In this document: positions 1-8,541 of the stretch, piece by piece
Numbering within the stretch: position 1 is the stretch's first letter
How the letters are laid out: each line of letters begins with the position of its first letter
Assembly: GCA_965216645.1 (NCBI GenBank)
Contig: CBDCGJ010000023.1
Location: 1-64,000 of the forward strand
Direction of reading: 5' to 3'
Source: CBDCGJ01 sp965216645
GTDB lineage: Bacteria > Pseudomonadota > Alphaproteobacteria > GCA-2731375
Length of the DNA: 64,000 nucleotides
Translations under genes and position numbers: made by a program
Notes under the pieces: generated by a model
What the model was told of the DNA's origin: nothing
Seen by the model: the letters and a program-made list of their open reading frames with translations, nothing else
The model's database searches: none

Positions 1-467
1 GCGGCGGCTATCAAATGCTCGGCCGCACGATCCGCGACCCCGACCGGATCGAGGGCAAGGAAGCATCGACCTACGGCCTCGGCCTGCTCGACATCGACAC
101 CATACTGCAGGGCCGCAAGGAATTGGGAGAGACCGAGGGCCGCGACCCGATCAGCGGCGAGCCGGTCATCGGCTACGAAATCCATCTCGGCGACAGCGAC
201 GGGCCGGACCGGGCCCGGCCATTTCTCGAGCTGTCCCGCGGCGCCGACGGTGCCCGCAGCGCGGACGGGCGCGTCGCCGGAAGCTATCTGCACGGCCTTT
301 TCCGCGCCGATGGTTTCCGCCACGCCTTTCTCTCCGGTCTAAGAACACGGCAGCAAAGCGATTTGGATTACGACCAGGCGGTTGACCAGGCGCTCGACCA
401 TGTCGCCACGCAGTTGGAGGAAGAATTGGATCTGGACCGGATGTTGGAGGTCGCCCGTGCCGCCTGA
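1..467 (+). CDS. cobQ: Cobyric acid synthase, C-terminal part (5' truncated by window edge)
   Basis: Glutamine-dependent cobyric acid synthase, which amidates the remaining carboxylates of adenosylcobyrinic a,c-diamide in cobalamin synthesis. Only the class I glutamine amidotransferase end is present. The reading frame opens with GGYQMLG, the residues that follow the nucleophilic cysteine of the CobQ amidotransferase domain, so the cysteine itself lies just outside the window. The GSYLHGLF segment carries the partner histidine of the triad. About 154 residues are visible of a protein that is normally near 490. Its stop codon lies one base from the stop of the convergent cobD gene. Identification as CobQ rather than CbiA rests on the distinctive GGYQMLG-type start and on a separate CbiA gene at 9673. 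Confidence 0.9.
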   Translation, partial: GGYQMLGRTIRDPDRIEGKEASTYGLGLLDIDTILQGRKELGETEGRDPISGEPVIGYEIHLGDSDGPDRARPFLELSRGADGARSADGRVAGSYLHGLFRADGFRHAFLSGLRTRQQSDLDYDQAVDQALDHVATQLEEELDLDRMLEVARAA

Positions 468-468
468 G

Positions 469-1461
469 CTAACCCCACGCCAACCACAAAAGCAGAAGCG
501 ATACGACGCCAACCGCATGGGCGGCAACGTAGAGCGCCAAGGCGCGGCCAAGATCGGCGGCCGTGACGTCTTGGCGGCCGTCACCCATCCAGGCATCGTT
601 CACGGTCTCTCCGTCATAGACTCGTGGGCCGGCCAGGGCGATACCGAGGGCGCCGGCAAGCGCCGCCTCCGGCCAGCCGGCATTGATCGACTTATGTTTG
701 CCGGCGTCCCGGAACATGATTGTCCACGCCTTGTTGCCGTCCGCTTCGGGCAGCAGCATCGCCGCCAACGCCAACAGAACGCCGCTCAAGCGCGCCGCTG
801 GCCAATTCACCAGATCGTCGAGCCGGGCCGGGCCCTTGCCGAACCATTCGTAACGCTCATCCCGGTGACCGATCATGCTGTCCATGGTGTTGATCATCTT
901 GTAGGCCAGCAGGCCGGGCAGCCCCAACAGCAGGAACCAGAAGGCCGGAGCGACCACGCCGTCCGAGAAGTTTTCCGCCAAAGATTCGGCCGCCGCCCGC
1001 GCCACGCCCGCCTCATCAAGCGCCTGAGGGTCGCGGCCGACGATCTTCGCCACCGCATCCCGCCCGGTGTCGAGAGAGATTTCCAGGCCGCGCTTCACCG
1101 CCAGCACATGATCGAACAGGCCTCGGCCGGCGAGCAGGACGCTGACCAGAACGACTTGCAACAGCCACCCGCCCGGCAACCGAGCACAAAGCATTTCAAG
1201 CAACAGTCCCCCCGCGATCGCCGCGGCGAGGCAGATCACGCCCAGGAAACCGCCCGACAACAGGCGGTGCCGTGTACCCTGCCCGTCCCGCCACAGCCGT
1301 CTCTCCAGCCAGGCGGTGAGGCGGCCCATGAGCACGACGGGATGCGGAAGCCGGCGATAAAGCCAATCCGGATCGCCGGTCAACGCGTCCAGCAGCAATG
1401 CGGCGATCAGCAATATCGGTGTCGGCGGCCAAGCGCCCGTCTCAGAGAATATGTCACCCAT
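469..1461 (-). CDS. cobD: Adenosylcobinamide-phosphate synthase CobD/CbiB, membrane protein
   Basis: CobD (CbiB) joins cobyric acid to (R)-1-amino-2-propanol or its phosphate, making the aminopropanol arm of cobinamide. The 330-residue protein is very hydrophobic, with several membrane segments. Near its start it has the family pattern LLLDALTGDPDWLYRRLPHP, followed by PVVLMG, and in the middle ESLAENFSDGVVAPAFW. I start it at the ATG at 1461 (MGDIFSETG). A longer in-frame form to 1506 would add 15 residues that run over the cbiX ribosome binding site, so the shorter form is more likely. It is divergent from cbiX with 38 bases between the starts and convergent with cobQ. Length and motifs are normal for the family. 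Confidence 0.93.
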   Translation of the reverse strand: MGDIFSETGAWPPTPILLIAALLLDALTGDPDWLYRRLPHPVVLMGRLTAWLERRLWRDGQGTRHRLLSGGFLGVICLAAAIAGGLLLEMLCARLPGGWLLQVVLVSVLLAGRGLFDHVLAVKRGLEISLDTGRDAVAKIVGRDPQALDEAGVARAAAESLAENFSDGVVAPAFWFLLLGLPGLLAYKMINTMDSMIGHRDERYEWFGKGPARLDDLVNWPAARLSGVLLALAAMLLPEADGNKAWTIMFRDAGKHKSINAGWPEAALAGALGIALAGPRVYDGETVNDAWMGDGRQDVTAADLGRALALYVAAHAVGVVSLLLLWLAWG

Positions 1462-1499
1462 CACCCGGTCAGCTATACCCCGAAACGGAGGTGTTACCC

Positions 1500-2555
1500 A
1501 TGACAAAAACCGGCATCATGGTCTGCGGTCACGGTAGCCGCGATCAAGCGGCAATCCGCGAGTTCGAAAGCGTCGCCCGCGGCATCAAGGAACGCCTGCC
1601 GCAATACGACGTGGACAGCGGCTTCCTGGAATTCGCCAAGCCGATCATCCGCGAACGCCTGGACGCCCTGCGCGACCGGGGCAACGAAAGGATCATTGCC
1701 GTGCCGGGCATGCTGTTCGCCGCCGGCCACGTGAAAAATGACCTGCCCAGCGTGATCAACACATACGCGGCGCAGAACCCAGCGCTGGAGATCGTCTATG
1801 GCCGGGATCTCGGCATGGACATGCGCATGATCCGCGCGGCGGGGGAGCGGGTGGAGCAGGCGCTATCTGAGGCCGGCGATCATATCGATCGCCATGACAC
1901 CTGCCTCGTCGTCGTCGGCCGCGGCGCCTCCGACCCGGACGCCAATTCCAATATCGCCAAGGTCTGCCGCATGTTGTGGGAAGGACTGGGCGTCGGTTGG
2001 GGCCAAGTGGCCTATTCCGGCGTTACCTTCCCGCTTGTCGAGCCGGCGCTCGAGCATGTCGCCAAATTGGGATACAAGCGCGTTGTCGTCTTTCCGTACT
2101 TTCTCTTCACCGGCATCCTGGTGCGGCGGATCTTCCACTACACCGATGAGGTCGCCGCCAAGCATCCCGATATCGAATTCGTCAAAGCGTCCTATCTGAA
2201 CGATCACCCGTTGGTCATGGATACCTTCGCCGACCGGGTGCGCGAGGCGATGGAGGGGACCGGCAACATGAATTGTCAGACCTGTAAATACCGCGAACAG
2301 GTCCTCGGCTTTGAAGCCGAGGTCGGCCTGCCCCAGGAAAGCCATCATCACCATGTCGAGGGCGTCGGCACCGGCGAGATCAATGACGAAGACTTCGACC
2401 CGACCGCCCATGTCTTCACCGGTCATGAACACACGCACGAGCACGAGCACGAGCATGATCACGGGCACAGTCACGCCCATGGTCACGATCATCACCACCA
2501 TCCCTACCCCCATGCCGATCACCCGCACGGCCCGCGCAGCATGAAGGAGGAGTAG
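1500..2555 (+). CDS. cbiX: Sirohydrochlorin cobaltochelatase CbiX, long form with MxCxxC motif and histidine-rich tail
   Basis: CbiX inserts Co2+ into sirohydrochlorin, the committing step of the cobalt-early cobalamin route. The 351-residue protein has the class II chelatase fold in two halves: residues 1-125, with VCGHGSRD (His11) and FAAGH (His77) as likely metal-handling histidines, and residues 130-250. Residues 257-262 read MNCQTC, the MxCxxC motif that binds a 4Fe-4S cluster in long bacterial CbiX proteins. Residues 304-343 hold about 19 histidines in HEH/HDH/HGH runs, probably a cobalt-binding store. The ATG at 1500 has a strong GGAGGTG at 1487-1493. The enzyme implies that the pathway here inserts cobalt early, consistent with CbiD, CbiG and CbiJ nearby. 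Confidence 0.95.
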   Translation: MTKTGIMVCGHGSRDQAAIREFESVARGIKERLPQYDVDSGFLEFAKPIIRERLDALRDRGNERIIAVPGMLFAAGHVKNDLPSVINTYAAQNPALEIVYGRDLGMDMRMIRAAGERVEQALSEAGDHIDRHDTCLVVVGRGASDPDANSNIAKVCRMLWEGLGVGWGQVAYSGVTFPLVEPALEHVAKLGYKRVVVFPYFLFTGILVRRIFHYTDEVAAKHPDIEFVKASYLNDHPLVMDTFADRVREAMEGTGNMNCQTCKYREQVLGFEAEVGLPQESHHHHVEGVGTGEINDEDFDPTAHVFTGHEHTHEHEHEHDHGHSHAHGHDHHHHPYPHADHPHGPRSMKEE

Positions 2556-2580
2556 GGCAGTTGGGATGTCAAATCCATCG

Positions 2581-2718
2581 CGTCATCCCGGATGCACTGC
2601 GGCACGCAGTGACGCTGTGCTGGTCCGGGATCCATGCCAACAAATCGTGCCCGCCCGGCGACCATGGACCCCGGACCAGCAGCGCAGCATTGTATGCTGC
2701 ACTGCATCCGGGGTGACG
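2581..2718. repeat. Nested-palindrome repeat, copy 1 (full length, 138 bp)
   Basis: The ends CGTCATCCCGGATGCACTGC and GCACTGCATCCGGGGTGACG pair at 18 of 20 positions. Inside them a second pair, TGCTGGTCCGGGATCCATG and CATGGACCCCGGACCAGCA, forms an inner stem around a variable loop. It fills most of the gap between cbiX and cobH. Close copies lie at 22283 and 24472 and a short derivative at 16201. The compact cruciform shape without an open reading frame suggests a non-autonomous REP/MITE-type element, and the transcript would fold into a strong hairpin. Confidence 0.9.
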
Positions 2719-2756
2719 CTCTTCTATTTCGCTATTCGCAAATACCGGATCAAAGC

Positions 2757-3395
2757 GTGACCTACGACTATCTCAGACAGCCGAATGCCATTTACCGCCG
2801 CTCCTTCGAGCTGGTCGAGGCGGCGAGCGACTTTCAGGCGCTGTCGGCGGACGTCGTCCCGGTTGCCAGGCGCCTGATTCACGCCTGTGGCATGCCGGAT
2901 ATTGTCGATGATCTGAGATTTACGCCTTCCGCAGCCAGCCACGCACGTAAAGCCCTCGACAACGGCGCGCCAGTGTTGTGCGATGCGCGTATGGTGGCAG
3001 AAGGAATCATCCGCGCGACTTTACCGTCGGACAACCCGGTGATCTGTAGCCTGAACGATGACGGTGTCCGGGACGAGGCGGCCCGGCGCGGCGAGACCCG
3101 CTCCGCCGTCGCCGTTGAGCGTTGGACGCCGCATTTGGCGGGCGCCGTCGTCGCCATCGGCAACGCCCCGACAGCGCTCTTTCGGCTGTTGGAAATGCTC
3201 ACTGACGGCGCGCCGGAACCGGCGGTGATCCTGGCCTTTCCGGTTGGCTTCGTCGGTGCCGCGGAATCGAAACAAGCCCTGGTCGATGCGGTCGACGACG
3301 GCTTGGATATCCCCTATATCACCCTTTTGGGCCGCCGCGGCGGCAGCGCATTGGCGGCGGCGGCGGTCAACGCGATGACGGGACGACAGCAGTGA
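2757..3395 (+). CDS. cobH: (Cobalt-)precorrin-8 methylmutase CobH/CbiC
   Basis: It moves the C11 methyl group to C12, turning (cobalt-)precorrin-8 into (hydrogeno)cobyrinic acid. The protein is 212 residues, the normal size, and shows the family features: PNAIYRRSF near the start, LIHACGMPDIV with the active-site histidine region, PVLCDARMVAEGI in the middle and AFPVGFVGAAESKQAL near the end. I choose the GTG at 2757 because homology begins there (TYDYLRQPNAIYRRSF). The open frame extends upstream to 2634, but those codons lie in the repeat element. The stop overlaps the cobL start by 4 bases (GTGA), so the two are probably translationally coupled in a cobH-L-I-(G-J)-M operon. Confidence 0.94.
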   Translation: MTYDYLRQPNAIYRRSFELVEAASDFQALSADVVPVARRLIHACGMPDIVDDLRFTPSAASHARKALDNGAPVLCDARMVAEGIIRATLPSDNPVICSLNDDGVRDEAARRGETRSAVAVERWTPHLAGAVVAIGNAPTALFRLLEMLTDGAPEPAVILAFPVGFVGAAESKQALVDAVDDGLDIPYITLLGRRGGSALAAAAVNAMTGRQQ

Positions 3396-4597
3396 CGAAC
3401 CCCTGGCTTACAATCGTTGGCATTGGCGAAGACGGCCTTGACGGCCTGTCGACGCCGGCACGTGCGGCCCTGGACGAAGCCGAGATCTTTGTCGGTGGCA
3501 ACCGCCATCTGGCTATGCTGGATGACGACAAGCGCCGCCGCCTGCCCTGGGCCAGCCCGTTGAAAAAAACCGTCGCGACGATCCGCAAGTTGAAAAACCG
3601 GCAGGTCTGCGTGCTCGCGTCCGGTGACCCCATGCATTACGGTATCGGCGTTACCTTGGCCCGCGAGTTTGGGATGGACGCGGTGCAGGTCATCCCCCAT
3701 CTCTCCGCCTTCAGCCTCGCCGCCGCGCGGCTTGGCTGGCCATTGGCGGAGACGGTGATGGTCACCCTGCACGGCCGGCCGTTGAATCTGTTAAAGCGCC
3801 ATCTGGCCGACCGAGCGCGGCTGTTAATCCTCAGCGAGAATGGCGAAACACCCAAGCAGGTCGCCGCGCTGTTACGCGAATGCGGCTATGGCGACAGCCG
3901 CCTCCACGTCTTCGAACATATGGCAAGCGCCTCGGAGAAACGGTTCGACGGCAGCGCCCGCACCTGGCGACGCAAGACCCGCGACCTCAACACCATCGCC
4001 GTCGACTGCGTGGCGGATGCCAAGCAGCTTGGCGTTTATCGCGGCATCGGCCTGCCCAACGACGCCTTCATTCACGATGGCCAGCTGACCAAACAGGACA
4101 TCCGCGCGATGACTATCGCCGCCTTGGCGCCCCAGCCCTATGAATTGCTCTGGGATGTCGGCGCCGGCTGCGGCTCCATCGCCATCGAGTTTTTGCTACA
4201 ACACCAGACCGCTCGCGCCATTGCCGTAGAGAACCATCATGGCCGGTTGGAGATGATCCGCCACAATGCCGAAACCTTCGGTATGAACAATCTTGAAGTT
4301 GTCGCCGGGACAGCGCCCGAAGCCTTGAGGGGATTGCCGACACCGGACGTGGTTTTCCTCGGCGGCGGCATCACAAATGCGAAGGTGGTCAAGGCCTGCT
4401 GGCGCGCGTTGGACAGCGGCGGCCGACTGATCGCCAATGCCGTCACCAGCGAAGGCGAAGCGGCGATCTTGAAAATGCGCGACATCCATGGCGGCGATGT
4501 GGTGCGCCTGTCGGTCTCCCATATGCAGCCCCTGGGTAAATTTCAAGCTTGGGACGACATGCGGGCCGTCGTGCAATACCGGGGCATGAAGCGATGA
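3392..4597 (+). CDS. cobL: Bifunctional (cobalt-)precorrin-6Y/7 methyltransferase and decarboxylase CobL (CbiE-CbiT fusion)
   Basis: CobL methylates C5 and C15 and decarboxylates the C12 acetate of the corrin precursor. The 401-residue protein has two parts: residues 1-200 are a CbiE-type tetrapyrrole methylase (IVGIGEDGLDGL near the start, ASGDPMHYGIG in the middle), and residues 215-401 are a CbiT-type SAM methyltransferase with the glycine-rich loop DVGAGCGSIAIEF. The GTG at 3392 overlaps the cobH stop and the TGA at the end overlaps the cobI ATG. The fused form is usual in alphaproteobacteria. In a cobalt-early pathway the substrates carry cobalt. Confidence 0.95.
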   Translation: MTNPWLTIVGIGEDGLDGLSTPARAALDEAEIFVGGNRHLAMLDDDKRRRLPWASPLKKTVATIRKLKNRQVCVLASGDPMHYGIGVTLAREFGMDAVQVIPHLSAFSLAAARLGWPLAETVMVTLHGRPLNLLKRHLADRARLLILSENGETPKQVAALLRECGYGDSRLHVFEHMASASEKRFDGSARTWRRKTRDLNTIAVDCVADAKQLGVYRGIGLPNDAFIHDGQLTKQDIRAMTIAALAPQPYELLWDVGAGCGSIAIEFLLQHQTARAIAVENHHGRLEMIRHNAETFGMNNLEVVAGTAPEALRGLPTPDVVFLGGGITNAKVVKACWRALDSGGRLIANAVTSEGEAAILKMRDIHGGDVVRLSVSHMQPLGKFQAWDDMRAVVQYRGMKR

Positions 4598-5295
4598 CGG
4601 GACGGCTATTCGGCGTTGGCGTCGGCCCGGGCGATCCGGAATTGTTGACATTGAAAGCCGCCCGGATACTGGATGAGGTCCCCGTCGTCGCCTATCCGTC
4701 AAGTATCGACGGCAGCAGCCGGGCGCGTCGCATTGCCACCGAGCATATCGACCGTGGCAAGATCGAGATCCCGTTTCGCTTGGCCATGAACCGGCGACGC
4801 CACCCCGACAACGCCGCTTACGATGCCGCCGCTGCCGACATCGCGACGCATCTGGCGGCGGGACGGGACGTGGCGGTGATTTGCGAAGGCGATCCGTTTC
4901 TCTATGGATCCTTCATGTATCTATTCCAGCGAATGGAGGGGCGCTTCGAGGTGGAGATCGTTCCGGGAGTCAGCGCGCTTAGCGCCGGCGCTCAAGCGGC
5001 CCGACAACCACTGGTCGGCGGCAACGAGATCTTGACCGTCTTGCCGGCCCCCCTACCCACAACCGCGTTGCGTAACGGCCTGACCGGTTGCCAGTCCGCC
5101 GCCATCATCAAACTAGGCCGCCATGGACGTCGGGTACTCGACCTTTTGGACGAACTTGCGCTGACAGACCGGGCTTGGTACGTGGCTCAGGCAACGGAAG
5201 CGGATCAGGTCGTTTTACCGCTACGCCAAGCCGATCCGGAGCGCATGCCTTACTTCTCGATGATCGTCGTTCGGCGGGGAGATCTGGCGGCATGA
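4594..5295 (+). CDS. cobI: (Cobalt-)precorrin-2 C20-methyltransferase CobI/CbiL
   Basis: It transfers a methyl group from SAM to C20 of (cobalt-)precorrin-2. The protein is 233 residues, a typical size, with the tetrapyrrole methylase pattern GVGVGPGDPELLTLKAARIL cut into GVGVGPGDPE and TLKAARIL at the start, and VICEGDPFLYGSFMYL with EIVPGVSALSA in the middle. The start ATG at 4594 overlaps the cobL stop (ATGA). The stop in turn overlaps the next start at 5292. It acts just before the fused CbiG-CobJ protein, matching its position in the operon. Confidence 0.94.
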   Translation: MTGRLFGVGVGPGDPELLTLKAARILDEVPVVAYPSSIDGSSRARRIATEHIDRGKIEIPFRLAMNRRRHPDNAAYDAAAADIATHLAAGRDVAVICEGDPFLYGSFMYLFQRMEGRFEVEIVPGVSALSAGAQAARQPLVGGNEILTVLPAPLPTTALRNGLTGCQSAAIIKLGRHGRRVLDLLDELALTDRAWYVAQATEADQVVLPLRQADPERMPYFSMIVVRRGDLAA

Positions 5296-7058
5296 CCCCG
5301 CGGCCCGTCCTACTCCCCCTGAACGAACGCGCGAGAATGCTCGCCGAGACTCTGGATATCGATGCGGAACTGATGCCCGTTTCGAGGTTCAAGAGCGAGT
5401 TGGCCGTTGCCTTCGGACAGGGTCGACCAATCGTCGCGATCTGCGCCACCGGAATCGTTGTCCGCCTACTCGCACCGCTTCTAGGCGACAAGCGGTCGGA
5501 ACCGCCGGTGGTCGTGGTCGCGCCCGACGGCGGTGCGGTGGTCCCCCTGCTTGGCGGGCATCACGGCGCCAACGCATTGGCCGACGAACTCGGCGAGCAA
5601 TTGGGGATCGAGCCGGCGATCACCACCGCCAGCGACGCAATCTTCGGCCTGTCTCTGGAAGAACCGCCGGCGGGCTATCGGCTTGGCAATCCGGAACATA
5701 TCAAACCCTTCACCGCGCGTTTGCTCGACGGCGCCCGTATACGGCTCGAAGGCAACGCTACCTGGCTGACGGAGAGCGCCCTACCCTTCGCCGACAATGG
5801 GGCGCTGCGCATTCTCGTCACCGACAAGGCGGTCGCCGGCAATGCCGAAACCCTGGTCTATCATCCCTCCACGCTGGCTCTCGGCATAGGCTGCGAACGG
5901 TGTGTTCCCGCGGAAGAGGTCGACGCTCTGGTTCGGGACGTACTAAGGGCAAACGAATTGAGCCCGTTGGCGGTCGCGGGCGTATTCTCCCTCGACATCA
6001 AGAAGGACGAAGACGCGATGCACGCCGTTGCCGAAGGATTGGGCGTCCCCGCCCGCTTCTTCGACCGCGCCACATTGGCAACCGAGAGCGAACGACTGGC
6101 GACACCGTCGGCGGTTGTCGAGGCGGAAGTCGGCGTACCCGGTGTGGCCGAAGCGGCTGCATTGGCCGCGGCCAGCAGGAACGGAACGCTGATCGTACCA
6201 AAAGTCAAAAGCCGTCGCGCGACCTGCGCCGTCGCTCGCGCCGAACAGCCACTGGATGCAGATGGACTTGGCCAAGCAAGAGGACAGCTCGCCATCGTCG
6301 GTATCGGCCCTGGCCAAGCCGAATGGCGGACGCGGGAAGCGGAATCGCTGATCCGCGAGGCGGATACCGTAATAGGCTACCGACTCTATCTCGATCTCGT
6401 CGACGATTTGACCGGCGGTGCCACGATCGTCGGCTATGAGCTGGGGGAAGAAGAAACACGGGTCCGCGACGCGCTTGACCGGGCCGCCAAGGGAGACGCC
6501 GTCGCCCTGGTCTCCTCGGGCGACGCTGGCATTTTCGCCATGTCGGCGTTGGCGCATGAGCTGCTCGCCGACGGCCAAGCTCCGGATGGCTGGCGCCGCA
6601 TCCGTATCGTCAACGCACCTGGGATCTCCGCCATGCAAGCGGCGGCGGCACGGATTGGGGCACCCTTGGGTCACGACTTCTGCGCCATCTCCCTCTCCGA
6701 CCTGCTGACCCCGCGCGAGGTCATCTTGAAGCGGATCGAGGCTGCCGGCCAAGGCGATTTCGTCATCGCTTTCTATAATCCCGTATCGAAGCGCCGCCGC
6801 GAGTTACTGGCGCGGGCGCGGGATATGCTGCTGCGGCACCGGCCGGCCGGCACGCCGGTCGTGATCGCCCGCAACCTCGGCCGGCCCGGCGAAAGCGTGC
6901 GTGCCGTGACCCTCGCCGATCTCAAAGTCGACGATGTCGACATGCTGTCGCTCGTTTTGATCGGCGCCAGTCAAACCGCGCGCGGCGGCGACGACAAAAC
7001 GCCCTTCGTCTACACCCCGCGCGGCTATCCGCTCCGCGCCGTGGAGGACGCCTCATGA
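5292..7058 (+). CDS. CbiG-CobJ fusion: cobalt-precorrin-5A hydrolase plus (cobalt-)precorrin-3 C17-methyltransferase
   Basis: A 588-residue fusion. Residues 45-115 match the CbiG N-terminal domain (VVVVAPDGGAVVPLLGGHHG, ITTASDA). Residues 195-318 match the CbiG C-terminal/CobE domain (LALGIGCERCVPAEEV). Residues 331-588 are a complete CobJ/CbiH methylase (IVGIGPGQAEW, VSSGDAGIFAM, FYNPVSKRRR). CobJ/CbiH makes the ring-contracted intermediate, and CbiG opens the resulting lactone and releases acetaldehyde in the cobalt-early route, so the fusion joins two functionally close activities. The ATG at 5292 overlaps the cobI stop. An open frame upstream to 5088 is only the shadow of cobI. Having CbiG here argues against the oxygen-dependent CobG route for this operon. 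Confidence 0.93.
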   Translation: MTPRPVLLPLNERARMLAETLDIDAELMPVSRFKSELAVAFGQGRPIVAICATGIVVRLLAPLLGDKRSEPPVVVVAPDGGAVVPLLGGHHGANALADELGEQLGIEPAITTASDAIFGLSLEEPPAGYRLGNPEHIKPFTARLLDGARIRLEGNATWLTESALPFADNGALRILVTDKAVAGNAETLVYHPSTLALGIGCERCVPAEEVDALVRDVLRANELSPLAVAGVFSLDIKKDEDAMHAVAEGLGVPARFFDRATLATESERLATPSAVVEAEVGVPGVAEAAALAAASRNGTLIVPKVKSRRATCAVARAEQPLDADGLGQARGQLAIVGIGPGQAEWRTREAESLIREADTVIGYRLYLDLVDDLTGGATIVGYELGEEETRVRDALDRAAKGDAVALVSSGDAGIFAMSALAHELLADGQAPDGWRRIRIVNAPGISAMQAAAARIGAPLGHDFCAISLSDLLTPREVILKRIEAAGQGDFVIAFYNPVSKRRRELLARARDMLLRHRPAGTPVVIARNLGRPGESVRAVTLADLKVDDVDMLSLVLIGASQTARGGDDKTPFVYTPRGYPLRAVEDAS

Positions 7059-7810
7059 CCGTGCATTTCATCGGCGCCGGCCCCGGCGCGCCGGATTTGA
7101 TCACCCTGCGCGGCCGCGACCTGATCGCCGCCTGTCCGGTCTGTCTTTACGCCGGCAGCCTTGTACCGGCGGAGGTCATCGCCCATGCGCCGATCGACGC
7201 CCGCATCGTCGATACCGCGCCGCTCAACCTCGATGAAATCATGGCGGAGATCGAAGACGCCCATGGCAAGGGCCTCGACGTCGCCCGCGTCCATTCCGGC
7301 GACCCCTCGCTCTATGGCGCGATCGGCGAGCAGATCCGCCGCCTTGACGCCGCCGGCATCGACTATACGATCACACCGGGCGTGCCGGCCTTCGCCGCCG
7401 CCGCCGCCGCTCTCGGTACGGAATTGACCCTGCCGGACGTCGCGCAGACCGTGATCCTGACCCGAACGGCGATGAAGAGCTCCGCCATGCCGGCGGGGGA
7501 AGAGCTGTCGAGGCTGGCGGGGAGCGGCGCGACCTTGGCCATCCATCTCTCCATCCGTAATCTGCGGCAAGTTTGTCGAGACCTGACGCCTCATTACGGC
7601 GAAGATTGTCCCGCGGCCGTTCTCTATCGGGTCAGTTGGCCAGACGAGCTGGTCATTCGCGGCACGTTGGCGGACATCCAGGAAAAGGTCCGCGCCGCCA
7701 AGATTACGCGCACCGCCTTGATCCTTGTCGGCCGGGTCCTGGACGCGACCGATGCCAGCGACAGCCGCCTTTACGCCCCCGACCATCGGCACCTGTTGCG
7801 TCACGGCTGA
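7055..7810 (+). CDS. cobM: (Cobalt-)precorrin-4 C11-methyltransferase CobM/CbiF
   Basis: It methylates C11 of (cobalt-)precorrin-4. The 251-residue protein has the expected methylase motifs: VHFIGAGPGAPDLITLRG at the start, VCLYAGSLVPAEV, then VARVHSGDPSLYGAIGEQ and TITPGVPAFAAAAA. The ATG overlaps the stop of the CbiG-CobJ gene. It is the last gene of the forward operon, and its end overlaps the convergent cbiJ gene by 10 bases. Length and motifs are ordinary for the family. Confidence 0.95.
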   Translation: MTVHFIGAGPGAPDLITLRGRDLIAACPVCLYAGSLVPAEVIAHAPIDARIVDTAPLNLDEIMAEIEDAHGKGLDVARVHSGDPSLYGAIGEQIRRLDAAGIDYTITPGVPAFAAAAAALGTELTLPDVAQTVILTRTAMKSSAMPAGEELSRLAGSGATLAIHLSIRNLRQVCRDLTPHYGEDCPAAVLYRVSWPDELVIRGTLADIQEKVRAAKITRTALILVGRVLDATDASDSRLYAPDHRHLLRHG

Positions 7811-8541
7811 AGCCAATCGATCGCGTCTTCAAGTTTCGACGCCGTTGCCGCATTCGGCAAGGACGGCCGGTCGATCATCACCACCGGCAGACCGAGTTCG
7901 CGCGCGGCGACGAGTTTGGCAGCGGTAGCGCCCCCGCCGCTATTCTTGCAGACGATCAAATCGATCTTGTGTCCGATCAGCAGGTCGCGTTCCGCCGCAA
8001 GGTCAAACGGGCCTTTAGAAAAAAGATACTCGCCGTTTTCAAGCGTCGGTAGGTCCGCCGACGGCTCTACGACGCGAACCAGCCACCAACAAGACGTGTG
8101 GCGCAGGAAGGGGTGGAGGATCTGCCGACCGGTCGTCAGGAGAACCCGGCGGCCAAGTTCCGCCGCGCGGTGGGCCGCTTCCGCGGCGTCGGGAACATGA
8201 TACCAGTCGTCGCCCTCCTCCTCGCGCCAAACCGGCCGGTCGAACCGCAATAGCGGCACGCCGGCGCTTTCGCAGGCCGCGACGGCTTGCCGGCTCATCT
8301 GCGCCGCAAATGGGTGTGTGGCGTCGACCACCCGATCGATGCTCTCATCTTTCAGATAGGTCGCGAGGCCGTCCGTCCCACCAAAACCGCCGACACGGAT
8401 CCTCGCATCCGGCAATCGCGGCGCTTTGGTGCGTCCGGCCAGCGAGTATATGACGTCTACATCCGGTCGGTCGGCCAACGCGCGAGCGATCTGACGCGCG
8501 TCTCTCGTACCGCCGAGCAGCAACAATCGTCGTTTAACCAT
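7801..8541 (-). CDS. cbiJ: (Cobalt-)precorrin-6A reductase CbiJ/CobK
   Basis: NAD(P)H-dependent reductase of the macrocycle at the precorrin-6A stage. The 246-residue protein begins MVKRRLLLLGGTRDARQIA, with the Rossmann-like GGTRDA loop. It continues with VDATHPFAAQMS and ends with ICKNSGGGATAAKL and PVVMIDRPSLP, all characteristic of CobK/CbiJ. I start at the ATG at 8541, which overlaps the cbiD stop by 8 bases. A longer frame to 8586 would lie inside cbiD. Because CbiD and CbiG are present I use the cobalt-early name. The gene forms a two-gene reverse operon with cbiD. Confidence 0.92.
   Translation of the reverse strand: MVKRRLLLLGGTRDARQIARALADRPDVDVIYSLAGRTKAPRLPDARIRVGGFGGTDGLATYLKDESIDRVVDATHPFAAQMSRQAVAACESAGVPLLRFDRPVWREEEGDDWYHVPDAAEAAHRAAELGRRVLLTTGRQILHPFLRHTSCWWLVRVVEPSADLPTLENGEYLFSKGPFDLAAERDLLIGHKIDLIVCKNSGGGATAAKLVAARELGLPVVMIDRPSLPNAATASKLEDAIDWLQP

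Noticed and set aside
382..1503. Long forward open frame opposite cobD
   Set aside because: It is the complement of a well-supported membrane protein gene, has glutamine- and arginine-rich nonsense composition and no family match. The same applies to the long reverse frames at 36884-38518 and 59376-60197.
2440..2530. Low-complexity CACGAGCACGAG tract as a DNA repeat
   Set aside because: It codes for the histidine-rich tail of CbiX in frame, so the repetition is of codons rather than a separate element.
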